NCBI GenBank assembly: GCA_023055425.1 | Contig: JALGPY010000034.1 | Span: 248,001-312,000 of the forward strand | DNA from: Linanthus parryae | Taxonomy: Eukaryota > Streptophyta > Magnoliopsida > Ericales > Polemoniaceae | Reading direction: 5' to 3' | DNA: 64,000 bases | In this document: in pieces, positions 42,659 through 52,812 of the stretch | Layout of the letters: each line of letters opens with the position of its first letter | How positions within the stretch are numbered: the first letter of the stretch is position 1 | Translations under genes and position numbers: made by a program | Notes under the pieces: generated by a model | What the model saw: the letters and a program-made list of their open reading frames with translations, nothing else | Databases searched by the model: none | Told to the model about the DNA's origin: nothing

Positions 42659-43546
42659 GTAAAAAATTAGTTTATCTCCATGTTATACGTCTTTGTTTAA
42701 ATGCTTACTTGCCCATATTTTTTAGTTTGAGATTGCTCTAGTTTTTCTTTTAAAGTTTTTGACAGAGTTTTCTTTCACATGTATTAATGTATGAGAAAAA
42801 CAAGTATTTGACTAGAATCCATAAAGGAAGCACAAGCACATTAACTGTTTATTGCTCGAACGGAAGTCTGCTTATTCTGTAGTAGTCTTTTTTTTTTTTT
42901 TTTTTAATCAACATATTCTGTAGTAGTCTAGTACAATCAATTTCTATTAAGAACATTTGAAGTGGAATTTGTCCTCCCTTTAATAAATAAGATAAGAGAA
43001 TGTATTATATGCCGGGTTAGACAAAAAAGAAATCTTAACTATTAAGTTCTTTTCAGCTTCAATTGATTATTGATGCAATTAACTCAAGTTCTTGTCCTAC
43101 ATTGTGCCTGTGATTTTTAGTAATGAAAATCTGTTTAATGGTGCACTTGGTTAAGTGTGAAAATTTAAGTGAGGTAAAGGCGAGGCTTCAATCTGTGCTT
43201 GTGAATTCCATTCTTTTGTTATACTAGATAAAATCCAGTCCCGCTGGGACTATTTTTATATATCTCAAACCGAACTGCTAATATTTATGATTATTAATTT
43301 TTACAAATGGGCATTTTTAAATAAGTACTCATAAAGGGGCTAAGTAATAATTAAATAAACATAAAGGATTTGATTGAAAATTCATTCATTCTATGTGGGG
43401 GTCAAGGTCACATGGGGGTGTCCGAATTCCCACCATATTAGGCAGTCATTGAGATTTCAACTGGAACATTTGATTGTAAATGAATCCAACGGTTAGGATA
43501 TTGGCAACAATGCATCAGTGCACAGTAAAACAATGTCTTTGCTTAG
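42659..43546 (+). other. Downstream flank/intron of the relic, no gene
   Basis: It starts at the splice donor and has a T-run near 42890. Around 43225-43265 lies an actagataaaatccagtcc / gctgggact hairpin resembling the ends of the dispersed family at 61499 and 61810. No coding sequence recognised. Confidence 0.4.
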
Positions 43547-44466
43547 TACCACTCCGTTCCCTTTCTTTCTCCCCATTTTTATTTTGGTGCGTTCACTTTC
43601 TTTCTCCCCCTTTCCTCTTTTGGTATGTTTAATGTTGAACAAAGACGAATTTGCCCTTTCAATTAATATCCACCTTTCAATTCACAATACCCCACTCACC
43701 CCATTTATTTCTCTAAAAAAACAAAACCTCTCCATATTCACCACACATTTCATTCAGATGAGGATTAGAGAGAGAAAGAAATAGGCACAACAGAGCATGA
43801 GAGAGAGAGATAGAGAGGAAGAAGAAAGGGAGGAGAAGAAGGGGAAGCCGACGGCAGATGAAGGGGCCGAAGGAAGAGGCGATCTCGCGTCAGGACTTCT
43901 TTTCCTCTTCTATTGGCGGATCTCGACGGCGACCTGGACTTCTTTTCCTCTTCTTCTGGTGGATCTCGACGGCGCTGCTGGTGGCGACCGGCTCTGATTT
44001 TTCTTCCTCGACGGCGATCTCGACTTCTTGTCCTCTTCTGGTGGCGGATCTCCACGGCGACCTCAAATTCTTTTCCTCTTCTTTTGGATCTCGATACCAC
44101 ATCAGTGTGCCCTTGTCTTGCTCTTCTTCTTTCCTATTCTCTTCTTCTTCTTCTTCTTCTTCTGATTTTTCTTCAATTTTTTCCTTTCTGTTTGATATGA
44201 AATCATACTATTTAGTTCTGTAAATATATTGGTGGATCTGGTAGTTTATGATGTTGGTAGTGGCTGTTGATTGTGGAGCTCTTGGTGGTGGTGGCTCTAC
44301 TGGTGGTGGTTGTTCCAATGGTGGTGTTGTTTGTTGAGGAGGAGGAGGAGAGAGACAGTAGAGAGGGATGACAGAGACAGCAGAGAGGGGTAGCAGAGTC
44401 AAATACCATATTTTCTTAATTCCCGAACTTTCTCCCAGGGGGAGAAAGAAAGGGAACAGAGTGGTA
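43547..44466 (+). mobile_element. TIR element, first of an inverted pair
   Basis: Left end TACCACTCCGTTCCCTTTC and right end (reverse strand) TACCACTCTGTTCCCTTTC. About 920 bp, probably TA-flanked. The interior has GC-rich imperfect repeats (ggatctcgacggcgacc about every 55 bases, 43910-44095) and a CTT tract. No transposase. The open frames on both strands are low-complexity by-products of these repeats. Confidence 0.7.
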
Positions 44467-44531
44467 TATAGATATAGTGTGTCAGTCTTGTATTCTTCTT
44501 TTCGAGGATAGATATTGATTTCTTCAGCACA

Positions 44532-45567
44532 TACCACTCTGTTCCCTCTCTTTCTCCCCCTTGGAGAGGGCACGGAGATTAAGAAACATGTGTCTTTGAC
44601 CATCTTGCCCCTGCACTCTCACTACATTCTCTGTCCTTATTTCTCTCTTCTATCTCTCTCACCTTCTCTCTGCTTGATACTGGTACAACAAGCACCAACA
44701 CAACCACCACCATTACCACCACCAGCGGTCATCCACCATTTTTACATTACAGATTCAAACCGAGACGATGTTTAAACAAAATTACATATTGAATCAAAAA
44801 AATACAGAGGAAGAAATTAAGACTAGATGAAGAATCTGGGCCTCGCTAAGCCGCCTCCAACCTCCGGATCGAAAGAGTTCACGCCGCTGCATCCGGATCT
44901 TGAAGACCAGCAGTGCCTCGCCACCACCGCCGCCTCTGCGAATCAAAAGGCTAGATCTGAAGAGGAGATCTAAAAAGAAAAAGGGAGACAAAAGAAAATA
45001 GCCTTACTTGGTGACCGGAGTCAACACCCTGTTACCGCCGTCGAGATCGGCTTCTCGTCCATTTGTTCTTCTTCTCCTCCCCTTCTTGGTCACCGAGTCG
45101 ACACCCATCGTCGATGGCCGTCGAGATCGCCGTAGAGATCGCCGTCTTCTATCTCCTTCTCCTCCGGATCTTGAAACAACACCACCGCCGGGGAGATCGC
45201 GAACCCTCGTCGGTTTTTCATCTTCCCTTCTTCTTCTTCTTCTTCTTCTTCTTCTTCTCCTTCCTCTCTCTCTATCTCTGTTTCTCTCCCGTCCTCCCAA
45301 GGACCCAACTACCTCCTTCTCTCTCTATCCTCTCAAAAGTGGAGTTGGGTGGTGGATAATGAACGGTGGGAAGACAAAAGTGGCTGGGTATTTTTTTTTT
45401 AGTAAAAACTTAGTGGGTTGGGTATGTTGAATGAAAAAGATGGGGTATTAATTGCAAGGGTAAACTAGTCATTGTCCCTCATTAAACTTACCAAAAGAGA
45501 AAAGAGGGAGAAAGAAAAGGAACGTACCAAAATAGAAAGGGGGAGAAAGAAAGGGAACGGAGTTGTA
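44532..45567 (-). mobile_element. TIR element, second of the inverted pair
   Basis: Left end TACCACTCTGTTCCCTCTC and right end (reverse strand) TACAACTCCGTTCCCTTTC. Its right end matches the left end of the 43547 element over about 88 bases, and its left end matches that element's right end over about 50. The two are thus copies of one family in opposite orientation, 65 bp apart. The shared interior includes gtcgagatcgccgt words and a CTT tract at 45225-45258. Non-coding. Confidence 0.7.
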
Positions 45568-46208
45568 TCTTGCACCCTGGTGACTCCCAGGGATTGCAGC
45601 AGTGATGCAATTATGTTGTGTTTTACCATTGGTCACTGAACCAAGTTTGGATGGCCGCCACATTTTCCATCTTGGGAATTGTGAGAATGCGAACAGGAGC
45701 CCTTCATATCCATCACAAATCCATTCAACTCATTCAACTCAACATTTTTAACCTAGAATTTGAAACAGTTGGCCGTAGATAACAGTTCAGAAATGGTTTA
45801 AATAGTTTTTTTTCCTGTGGATAAGGCTGCGTCCCAAAAGGCCTCCCCTGTGGTTTAAAAGGAGACTTACCAACCCCTCTTGAAGCAGAAACCAACACCG
45901 TTATCAAATGCGTGTAATGCAATAGCTAAAATCTCACTCACATTTTAAGTGAGCTAATACTCAGGAAATACATGCTTGAATTGAAGCGAGACTAATGCTT
46001 TAGTTAAAATTCACTCACATTTTAATTGTGTGGTTGCCCATCATATAATCTGATTTCGATATGGGCAGTGGTGATGGTTGACCAGTAAATACTGTGTTTT
46101 TACAGATGCACTGGTTCTGACCAATTTTTGCTCACCTCTTTATGTCTTCTGCTTTTATATTTTTCAGTTATGTCATACTAATTTTGTTCTTATGATATCT
46201 GTTTTCAG
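45568..46208 (+). other. Intergenic leading to exon-like block E7
   Basis: No gene. From about 45890 it matches the F-box-unit module (aatgcaatagctaaaatctcactcacattttaa; gatgcactggttctgacc). It closely parallels 49800-49917. Confidence 0.45.
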
Positions 46209-46325
46209 CAAAAGGCAGGAGTTAGGCAGATTCCAGTAGAGGCTATTAGTTTGGTAAGCTTGCAAAGGAACATTCTCCGCTATGGTGACATCCGGCTTTT
46301 GCCTCATTCTGTCCCTAGACTGAAA
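46209..46325 (+). other. Conserved 3'-exon-like block, copy E7
   Basis: It follows tatctgttttcag. The phase-0 frame is open for about 42 codons (QKAGVRQIPVEAISLVSLQ..., LRYGDIRLLPHSV) to a TGA, and the same frame is open in E8. It is a candidate last exon for the relic ending at 42654. Confidence 0.5.
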
Positions 46326-47254
46326 TCTTCTCAGTGAAAATCTTATTTAGCCTGCCTGGATCTTGTATTGTGTAAAGCTAGTTTATATTTACTGTTGATC
46401 TAGTACGTGCTTATGCATGTGTCTGCGTGTACTTGAAATGTTTTACTGTCTGTAACCTCTTGAACTTCTTGAAAGTTGAAACTCTTGTAGTATTTGGTAA
46501 AAGTTACTCGTATGTGTACATATGCTGTCATTTACCTTGCTGTCACCTCTAGTATTTGGCAGATATTATCTAGGGGTTAAATACAGGTAATCAGTAAAAG
46601 GCTCTCTGTATATAGCTTCCTCTTTACTTAGGAAGTAGCATTATAGTAAGTTTTGGCCAAATCAGTGGCAACAGCAACTGGAAATCCGTTGTTCTCTGAA
46701 GGAGATGCTTATGAGTTTCTCTAGAGCTCTCGTTGTTTGTATGTTAGTTGAATATATTACGAGTTTCTCTAGAGCTCTCGCTGGAAATCACTATCTTCTC
46801 TTATCTGAAACTAAGCATGTTGGGGATGTTACTCTAAAATAGATGTCACTTAACATATGTAATTTTGTTTTTCCCTTCTACATAGATACATTAGGTGAAA
46901 TTAAACGATCTGGATTGCTGGTGTTCCACGTTAACACGTGATCCAATTCGTGATTCGTTGGGAGTACGAGTGAATTACACGATGACCCCATGACTCCTGT
47001 AGTAGAGACAACACTGCTAACCATCCACTTCTCTGCAGTTTCAACCATCCGGTAGCTTATTCTGTAAACTACACCTGCCTCCCCGGCTGTCTTGTATCAC
47101 AACATTAACAAGCCAGAACAAGACACTACCTACATGTAGGTTTTTATTTTGTTGTTCTAATTTCAATTTCCGATTGAGCAAATAAAAAAAAAAAAAGCCT
47201 TCTATCTTACTACATATGTTTCATCTGTTTCTTTCTATTTGGACTTTTTCATCA
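46326..47254. other. Intergenic, duplicated upstream of the right-edge gene
   Basis: No gene. 46650-46760 parallels 50410-50700 (cagtggcaacagca; gaaggagatg...tttctctagagctc). 46975-47215 (gatgaccccatgactcctgt; aacaagccagaacaagac; tttccgattgagcaaat) matches 60375-60620, marking a segmental duplication shared by the two right-hand F-box genes. Confidence 0.6.
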
Positions 47255-47460
47255 ATAATCGGGTCAATTTGACCTGGTGATATGGGTAGCAAAACGATGT
47301 ACTTTTTTGGACATTTTTTTTCATGATTTGTTATTGTGCAACACCAAGAAAATATTACAAAATTCCTGCATCGTTTCGCTGATCAAATCACAAAGTCAAA
47401 AGTGAACAAATAAATAGTGATAAAAGCCAAACTAAGAAGAAATAAATGAAATAGAGGTAG
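47255..47460. mobile_element. Fold-back MITE, copy 4
   Basis: gggtcaatttgacctggtgat ... gcaaaacgatg ... cgtttcgctgatcaaatcac and gccaaactaagaagaaataaatg correspond to the arms of the 5707 copy, diverged. Confidence 0.5.
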
Positions 47461-48277
47461 TAGTAGTTAGTCTTTACTGGTTCACTTTCTCCACCTCGAT
47501 CTATACTTTTGTCATTATTTCCGATGACTTCTCCGATCTATACTTCTGCCACCGATTGGAAACTCATTACTCGAAACCCATTATTTCCGATGACCTGTGG
47601 AGAAGATGACCGGGTTTACCCGAAATCACCCTCGGTTTTGGTGGTTGTCCGATTGGAGACGGGTTTGCATCATGAACAAACCGACATGTCGGGTCGGTCA
47701 GCCAAACGGGAAAATACCTGGCCGAACCGACCCGTGCTCTGCCCTATTGAATGGTAACATAATCGGTCATCAGCAGCAACAGCCGCACTTAATGTCATGA
47801 CATAACTGTCACTGCAACTAAAACCCCCAAACCAAACCCAAACCACAAAGCCTCTCACAGCAGGCTATCGTTTTAGAAGTTGTAAAAAGTTTAAAAGACT
47901 AATTATAAACATATATTTTAATGAACGGATTGAACAGTTAGACTAATCAACTGATGCAATACATGTTTTTTTAGAATGCAATACATGGTTTTAAATAGAC
48001 ATAAAACATACACAAAATGGCGTGAACCCAATCAAACAAGCTAGCTGGCAGGCTCTTCTTTGCTCCATTGATAGAGGCAGAGTTGACAAAAAAAGAAGAA
48101 GAAGAAGATATAGGCAACGTGGGTTGTCATCGTGATGTTGTAGATTTACTCAATAAATAATTTCATTTGCTATAATATTATATTAGCAGTAGCCACACAA
48201 AAAATAATTTCGGACCCGGGGTTTGAACCAATTCTTTTCATCATCATTAAATCTCCAGAGGGAATTCAAACCCGGTT
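47461..48277 (+). promoter_or_regulatory. Upstream region of the 48278 F-box copy
   Basis: 47930-48110 (cggattgaacagttagactaatca; cataaaacatacacaaaatggcgtg; ctccattgata) matches 62650-62820, and 48235-48277 (catcattaa...aaacccggtt) matches 62990-63032, so the two genes share a promoter by duplication. The 47509-47757 open frame has no recognisable family. Confidence 0.55.
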
Positions 48278-49486
48278 ATGGAATCTTCTTCTTCTTCCTT
48301 TTCCTCTACAGATGCTCTTGAACTTGTTGTTCCTTCAACAAGTTCAGAAAACGGAGGAGGAGAGACGAGGAATAGAGACCTAACCGTGGATTTGATAATC
48401 GACATCTTCGCTAGACTTCCAGTGAAATCCCTTATGAGGTTCAAGTGCATCTCCAAGTTCTGGTATTCACTAATCCGCTCCCCTAATTTCATCTCTATGC
48501 ACTCTGCACATTATCAAACTACTTTTTTTAATCCTGGAATTCGTACAACCGCCACTACCCTCTCTTTCCAACACCTCGAAGAAGACCTTGAAGAAGAAGA
48601 AGAAGATAACAAAGAGCTCAAACTTTCCCGTGTTGAAGTGATTGACGATGTTGAAATAGTGGGTTGTTTCAATGGAGTCGTTTGCTTATCTCTCTCACAG
48701 CGCCCACTGAAGTATGCCCTTTGGAACCCTGCCACCAGACAGCTTAGGCGAATAGGTCGTGCTCCAATGGATGGTCGTGAGACCAGTGCTGCTGTAGGGT
48801 TTTCCTCTACTATATGGTATGGCTCTGTGTTTTGCTTCGACCCGGTGGTCACCCATGTTTCTAAGGTGGTACAAATTAAATTAACTAGTTTTCCCGAAAC
48901 AGTAGCAACAGCAGGACAGCTCAGGGCTCAAGTCAATGTGTTCTCTACTGCTACTAAATCCTGGAAAAGGACGTTCGCAGTTGCCCCTATTCGGATCCTG
49001 GGGAGTGGTTTTGTTCCTGCTGGTAAGGCCACATGTGAATGGGTTCATACATTGGCATGTAGGTTGGACATTCCAGGATATGTACATTTTAACTTACAAC
49101 ATGTCTGATGAGGTGTTTCAAAGGACTGAGATGCCATCACGCCTTGCCGTTGTCCACTATAGCCTTGCAGCTTACAAAGGAGTATCTCTTGCTTTGTTCG
49201 CTCATGCGCCGGCTGGTTTTAGTTTGTATGATGAGGTTGATGTGTGGGTGTTGAACGATGGCAATCACTCATGGTCTAAAATACTGACTTGTAAACTTTC
49301 CATCAAGCTTACACATGTTGTAGGGTTTTTCTGGAAGGATGGTCTTGATTTTATACTCATGTATGACAATAGGGACAACTCGTACTACTTGTATGATCCA
49401 AGTACTGGGGAGACCAAGATGCTCTTGACAAAGGACCTATCTTGCAGACCTTTCCATACAAGGAGAGCTTTGTATCACTTCATTAA
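48278..49486 (+). pseudogene. F-box/FBA gene with two frameshifts (subfamily 1)
   Basis: The ATG at 48278 (MESSSSSFSSTDALELVVPS) opens 276 codons. The F-box is at about residues 38-80 (LTVDLIIDIFARLPVKSLMR, ISKFWYSLI, FISMHS), followed by FBA motifs VGCFNGVVCLSLS, ALWNPATRQLRRIG, GSVFCFDPVV, AQVNVFSTATKSW. Near 49032 two bases are missing relative to the sister gene at 63033 (acatgtgaatg against acatatgtgaatg), ending the frame at 49108. The rest continues in another frame (VNGFIHWHVGWTFQDMYILT, FAHAPAGFSLYDEVDVWVLN, YYLYDPSTGETK). A further one-base loss near 49427 affects the C-terminus. TAA at 49484-49486 precedes TCAG|GTAAAG. It is either a very recent pseudogene or carries sequencing errors. 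Confidence 0.87.
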
Positions 49487-49917
49487 TCAGGTAAAGATCT
49501 AGTATATATTTTTTCTTTCTTTTGTTCAAGTCTGCTCTTATTTTTCTCTGTTTTACATGCTATCAACATGACCCATATTTCTTTTTTGCTCTAATTTAGA
49601 TGCGTTCAATTTATTCCATGGTGTTGTAGAGTAAAATTTAGTCTACAAGACCATGCAAAAATTACCAAATTCTTGTGTCTTTTTGCCAATCAAATCACCG
49701 GTTCAATGTGACACAGTTAATAGCTAATCAAATCACTCGAGTAACCAAAAATGAAGTAGTCTGTTCCTAAAGAAACATAGGTAGTACATGCCAAAGCTAT
49801 AGTTGACCTGTAAATATTGTGTTCTTACAGAGACACTGGTTCTAACCCATTCTTGCTCACCTCTTTATGTTTTCTGCTTTGAGCTTTGTTTCAGTCTTCT
49901 TATGTATATGTTTTCAG
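49487..49917 (+). other. Inferred 3' UTR intron of the 48278 copy
   Basis: Donor CAG|GTAAAG at 49490/49491 and acceptor ttttcag at 49917 give a 427-bp intron, the shortest donor-to-exon distance in the window. A fold-back MITE fragment lies within it. Confidence 0.55.
49610..49730. mobile_element. Fold-back MITE fragment, copy 5
   Basis: ttccatggtgttgtagagtaaaa ... aaattcttgtgtctttttgcc ... aaatcaccggttcaatgtga, closest to the 26893 copy. The outer arms are missing. Confidence 0.5.
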
Positions 49918-50037
49918 CAAAAAGACAGGGGTTTGCAGATTTCCGTAAAAGCTATTATTTTCGTAAGCTTGCAAATGAACTTTCTCCGCTATGATGACAT
50001 TGGGCTTTTTCCTCATTCTGTCTTCAGATTGCAAATC
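49918..50037 (+). other. Conserved 3'-exon-like block, copy E8
   Basis: It follows atatgttttcag. The phase-0 frame is open for 41 codons (QKDRGLQISVKAIIFVSLQ..., RYDDIGLFPHSVF). Another frame reads KRQGFADFRKSYYFRKLANEL. It is the candidate last exon of the 48278 unit. Confidence 0.5.
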
Positions 50038-50994
50038 TTCTGAATGAAAATCTTATTCAGACATGTATCTTGTATACTGTAAAGCTAGTTTATGTTTACT
50101 GTGGACCTAGTATGCGCTTATGCATGTGTCTGCGTGTACTTGAAACTTTTGTAACGTTGTTTCATGCTTGTTTTCTCAGCAGTCTGTTGTCTTGAACTTG
50201 AACCTCTTGAATATCTTAAAATCTTAAATGGTTGTAGTAGTGTTTGGTAAAAGTTGCTCGTATGTGTGTACGTTTGTTATCATTTACCTAATCATTATTG
50301 TTGCCTACTGTGTTTGTTGGGTATCATCTAGGGGTTTAATACAAGTAATCAGTAAAAGACACTGTGTTTACAGTTTACTTTTTTTACTTCGCCAGGAGCA
50401 CGGTATATTTTGACCGAATCAGTGGCATCAACAGCTGGAAGCAGGGGCGGAGCCAACCTGCGGCACAGGTAGGCACGTGCCGTACCCAAAATTTTGAGAA
50501 TTGCAATTTTACCTTGTAAAGTATAAAAAGTTCAAATTGCACCCTTAGCAAAATTACAATAGTGCCCTAGGTATTTTGAATAGCTTGCAAGAGTGCCCCA
50601 AGTGTTACAAATACATGGCTCCGCCGGCCCTCCGGTGTTTAATGAAGGAGATGGTTCTGAATTTCTCTAGAGCTCATGTTGTTTGTATTGCTCTGGATTT
50701 TGCTTCAACCTGTCACCAATGCTTGTCACCATTCTCAACCGTGGAAAATGTGTTACTCTTTTGATATTAATTCTCTGAAGGAAAATAACATAGTTGACCC
50801 TTATTGGATCCTGGGGAGTGGATTTCAATATTATTCATGAAAGCAAGAAGGTAAAGAGAAGTTCCGCATGTTGCATCCCTTGAGAGTATTGGCACTGCTA
50901 TTTTGATGTAAGCCCCAAACAAAAGATTCAGCGTAGCCAGAAGGATTATTGAGTAAAGGTGAGAACTTTAATTGTTTCTAGAACATCACGAAGA
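50038..50994 (+). other. Post-exon flank with a MITE insertion
   Basis: No gene. It parallels 46326-46800. The match is interrupted by the 50442-50629 element. A tail of unrelated AT-rich sequence runs to the gypsy insertion. Confidence 0.5.
50442..50629. mobile_element. hAT-like MITE
   Basis: Ends caggggcggagcca and (reverse) related gggccggcggagcca. It is inserted into sequence that is continuous in the sister region at 46660-46700. About 188 bp and non-coding. The 8-bp target duplication is not convincing, so the superfamily is inferred from the end motif. Confidence 0.6.
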
Positions 50995-51367
50995 TGTTAT
51001 GAATCCGAAGATTTAGATCGGATTCAGATCGGAGAAATAAAGAAATGAGAAATTCAGAGAAGAATTGGAGAGAGAACGGAGAGATAAGAGTTGTTGCATA
51101 AAAATCATAATGATCTTCTTTTTTTTTGCCAGACATAATGATCTTCTCAATCCAATCCAATATTACAACGAATCACCACAGAGGCTAAAAGACAGAATGC
51201 CCCCTCTTAATGAAATAATTTACTAATTAACCTAACACGTGGACGGTACCTAAACGGTACCGTTCCACTTAATTCTAATCACCGGCTTGAGAGAAGTATT
51301 GGTAATCGCCGGTCAATATTTAGTAATTTCGCCGGAGAAGTCACCGGAAACTGGGAAATTCATGACA
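50995..51367 (-). repeat. Gypsy 3' LTR (left in window)
   Basis: It contains a local duplication of cataatgatcttct separated by ttttttttgccaga (51107-51138), absent from the other LTR. Confidence 0.93.
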
Positions 51368-51396
51368 ATCCACCTCCCTTAACCTCACTCGTGTCC

Positions 51397-51933
51397 TCAC
51401 GAATCAAAAGAACGAAATTGGGCCTTCAGCTTGTGATATTCCTCCCATGTTGCATCGCCTGGAGCTGTGTTCATCCATTGAACCAAAATCAACACTTCAT
51501 AAGCATCTCCTTTTCTTACCATCTTTCTGTCTAAGATAGCAAGAGGTTCAATCAACATTTGACCATCAGGTCCCACGTGGGGAAGGGTTTTCTCAGCTGT
51601 AATAGCTCTGCCCTGGGCTAATTTTAGCTGTGAGACATGAAACACTGAGTGTATTCGAGCTGCAACTGGCAAGTCCAATTTGTATGCCACTTGACCTACC
51701 TTTTGGAGCACCTGGTAAGGGCCATAGTATTTAGCTTAAAGTTTCAAATTTCTCCTTAGGCTCATAGTTGTTTGTCTGTATGGCTGGAGTTTAAGAAACA
51801 CCCAGTCTCCTACATTAAACTGCTTCTCTGACCTCTGTTTATCAGCATAATGTTTCATTCTTGCTTGAGCTTGAGTGAGGTTATCTTTGATGAGCACCAT
51901 GAGTCTCTTCCTCTCTTCCATGAAGGCATCCAC
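51397..51933 (-). pseudogene. Gypsy integrase C-terminus with chromodomain-like end
   Basis: It continues after the TAG with RMKHYADKQRSEKQFNVGDW and VFLKLQPYRQTTMSLRRNLK. It is interrupted by TAA near 51736, then VGQVAYKLDLPVAARIHSVFHVSQLK and a terminal YEVLILVQWMNTAPGDATWE that resembles the chromodomain of chromoviruses, which can bind histone marks and steer insertion. Confidence 0.8.
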
Positions 51934-52809
51934 CTATGCTACTCCACTTTTGTTGAGTTGATGAAAGGTCATGTGTTTTGGAGGGAAGCCATACAAAGCT
52001 TCATAAGGGGTGAGCTTAAGACTATTTTGATAGGTGGTATTATACCACCATTCAGCTAAAGGTAGCCACTGCACCCATTTGTGAGGTCTATCTGCTGTCA
52101 TACATCTCAAATAGTTCTCAATACACTGGTTGACTCTCTCAGTATGACCATCACTTTGGGGATGGTAGGCACTTGAATACCTCAAGTCAGTACCCAAAAA
52201 CTTAAAGAGGGAGTGCCAAAATTGGCTGAGAAAAACAGTGTCTCTATCAGACACAATGGATTCTGGTAGACAATGTTGTTTGAACACCACATCAAAGAAC
52301 ACTTTGGCCACATAAGTTGTTGTATAAGAATGTCTGAGGGCTATGAAATGACTATATTTAGAATACCTGTCAATGACCACATAAATTACAGTCTTGCCTT
52401 CTGATTTGGGAAGTCCACCAATAAAATCCATGCCAATATGTGCCCAAGGTTTCTCTGGGATTGCTAAGGGTTGAAGCAAGCCTGGGTAGAGGACATGTTC
52501 TGACTTCATCCTCTGACAGATGTCACACATTTTAATCCATTCTTTGACCTCCTTTTGCATTCCTTTCCAGAAAAATAAAGTGCTAATTCTCTTGGTGGTT
52601 CCCATCACACCTGAGTGTCCACCCACACCACTGTCATGCAATTCCTTGATAATAGTCTGTCTTAGTGTACCTTCACTTCCAATGTAAATGAGATTCCCCT
52701 TCTTTAACACCCCATCTTGCATAGCTAGCTCTGAATTTGCAGTGGGGTCAATACTAAGTTGACTCATTTGGGATTGGGCCCACCCATCCCCCTCATAGTT
52801 ATTCACCAC
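51934..52809 (-). pseudogene. Gypsy integrase
   Basis: The HHCC zinc-binding domain (LHDSGVGGHSG...MCDICQRMKS) is followed by the catalytic core with HIGMDFIGGLPK, SIVSDRDTVFLSQFW and YHPQSDGHTERVN, giving an intact D-D-E set. A TAG codon near 51934 interrupts the frame. Without the nonsense codons this enzyme would insert element cDNA into chromosomes. Confidence 0.9.
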
Positions 52810-52812
52810 CTC

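Noticed and set aside
43765..44223. Arg/Ser/Glu-rich and Ser/Leu-rich open frames on both strands
   Set aside because: They arise from GC-rich and CTT simple repeats inside a TIR element; both strands are open at once, which indicates low complexity.
45004..45430. Arg- and Leu-rich open frames up to 140 codons
   Set aside because: Same low-complexity origin in the second TIR element.
47509..47757. 82-codon open frame upstream of an F-box copy
   Set aside because: No homologue at the duplicated position upstream of 63033 and no recognisable domain.
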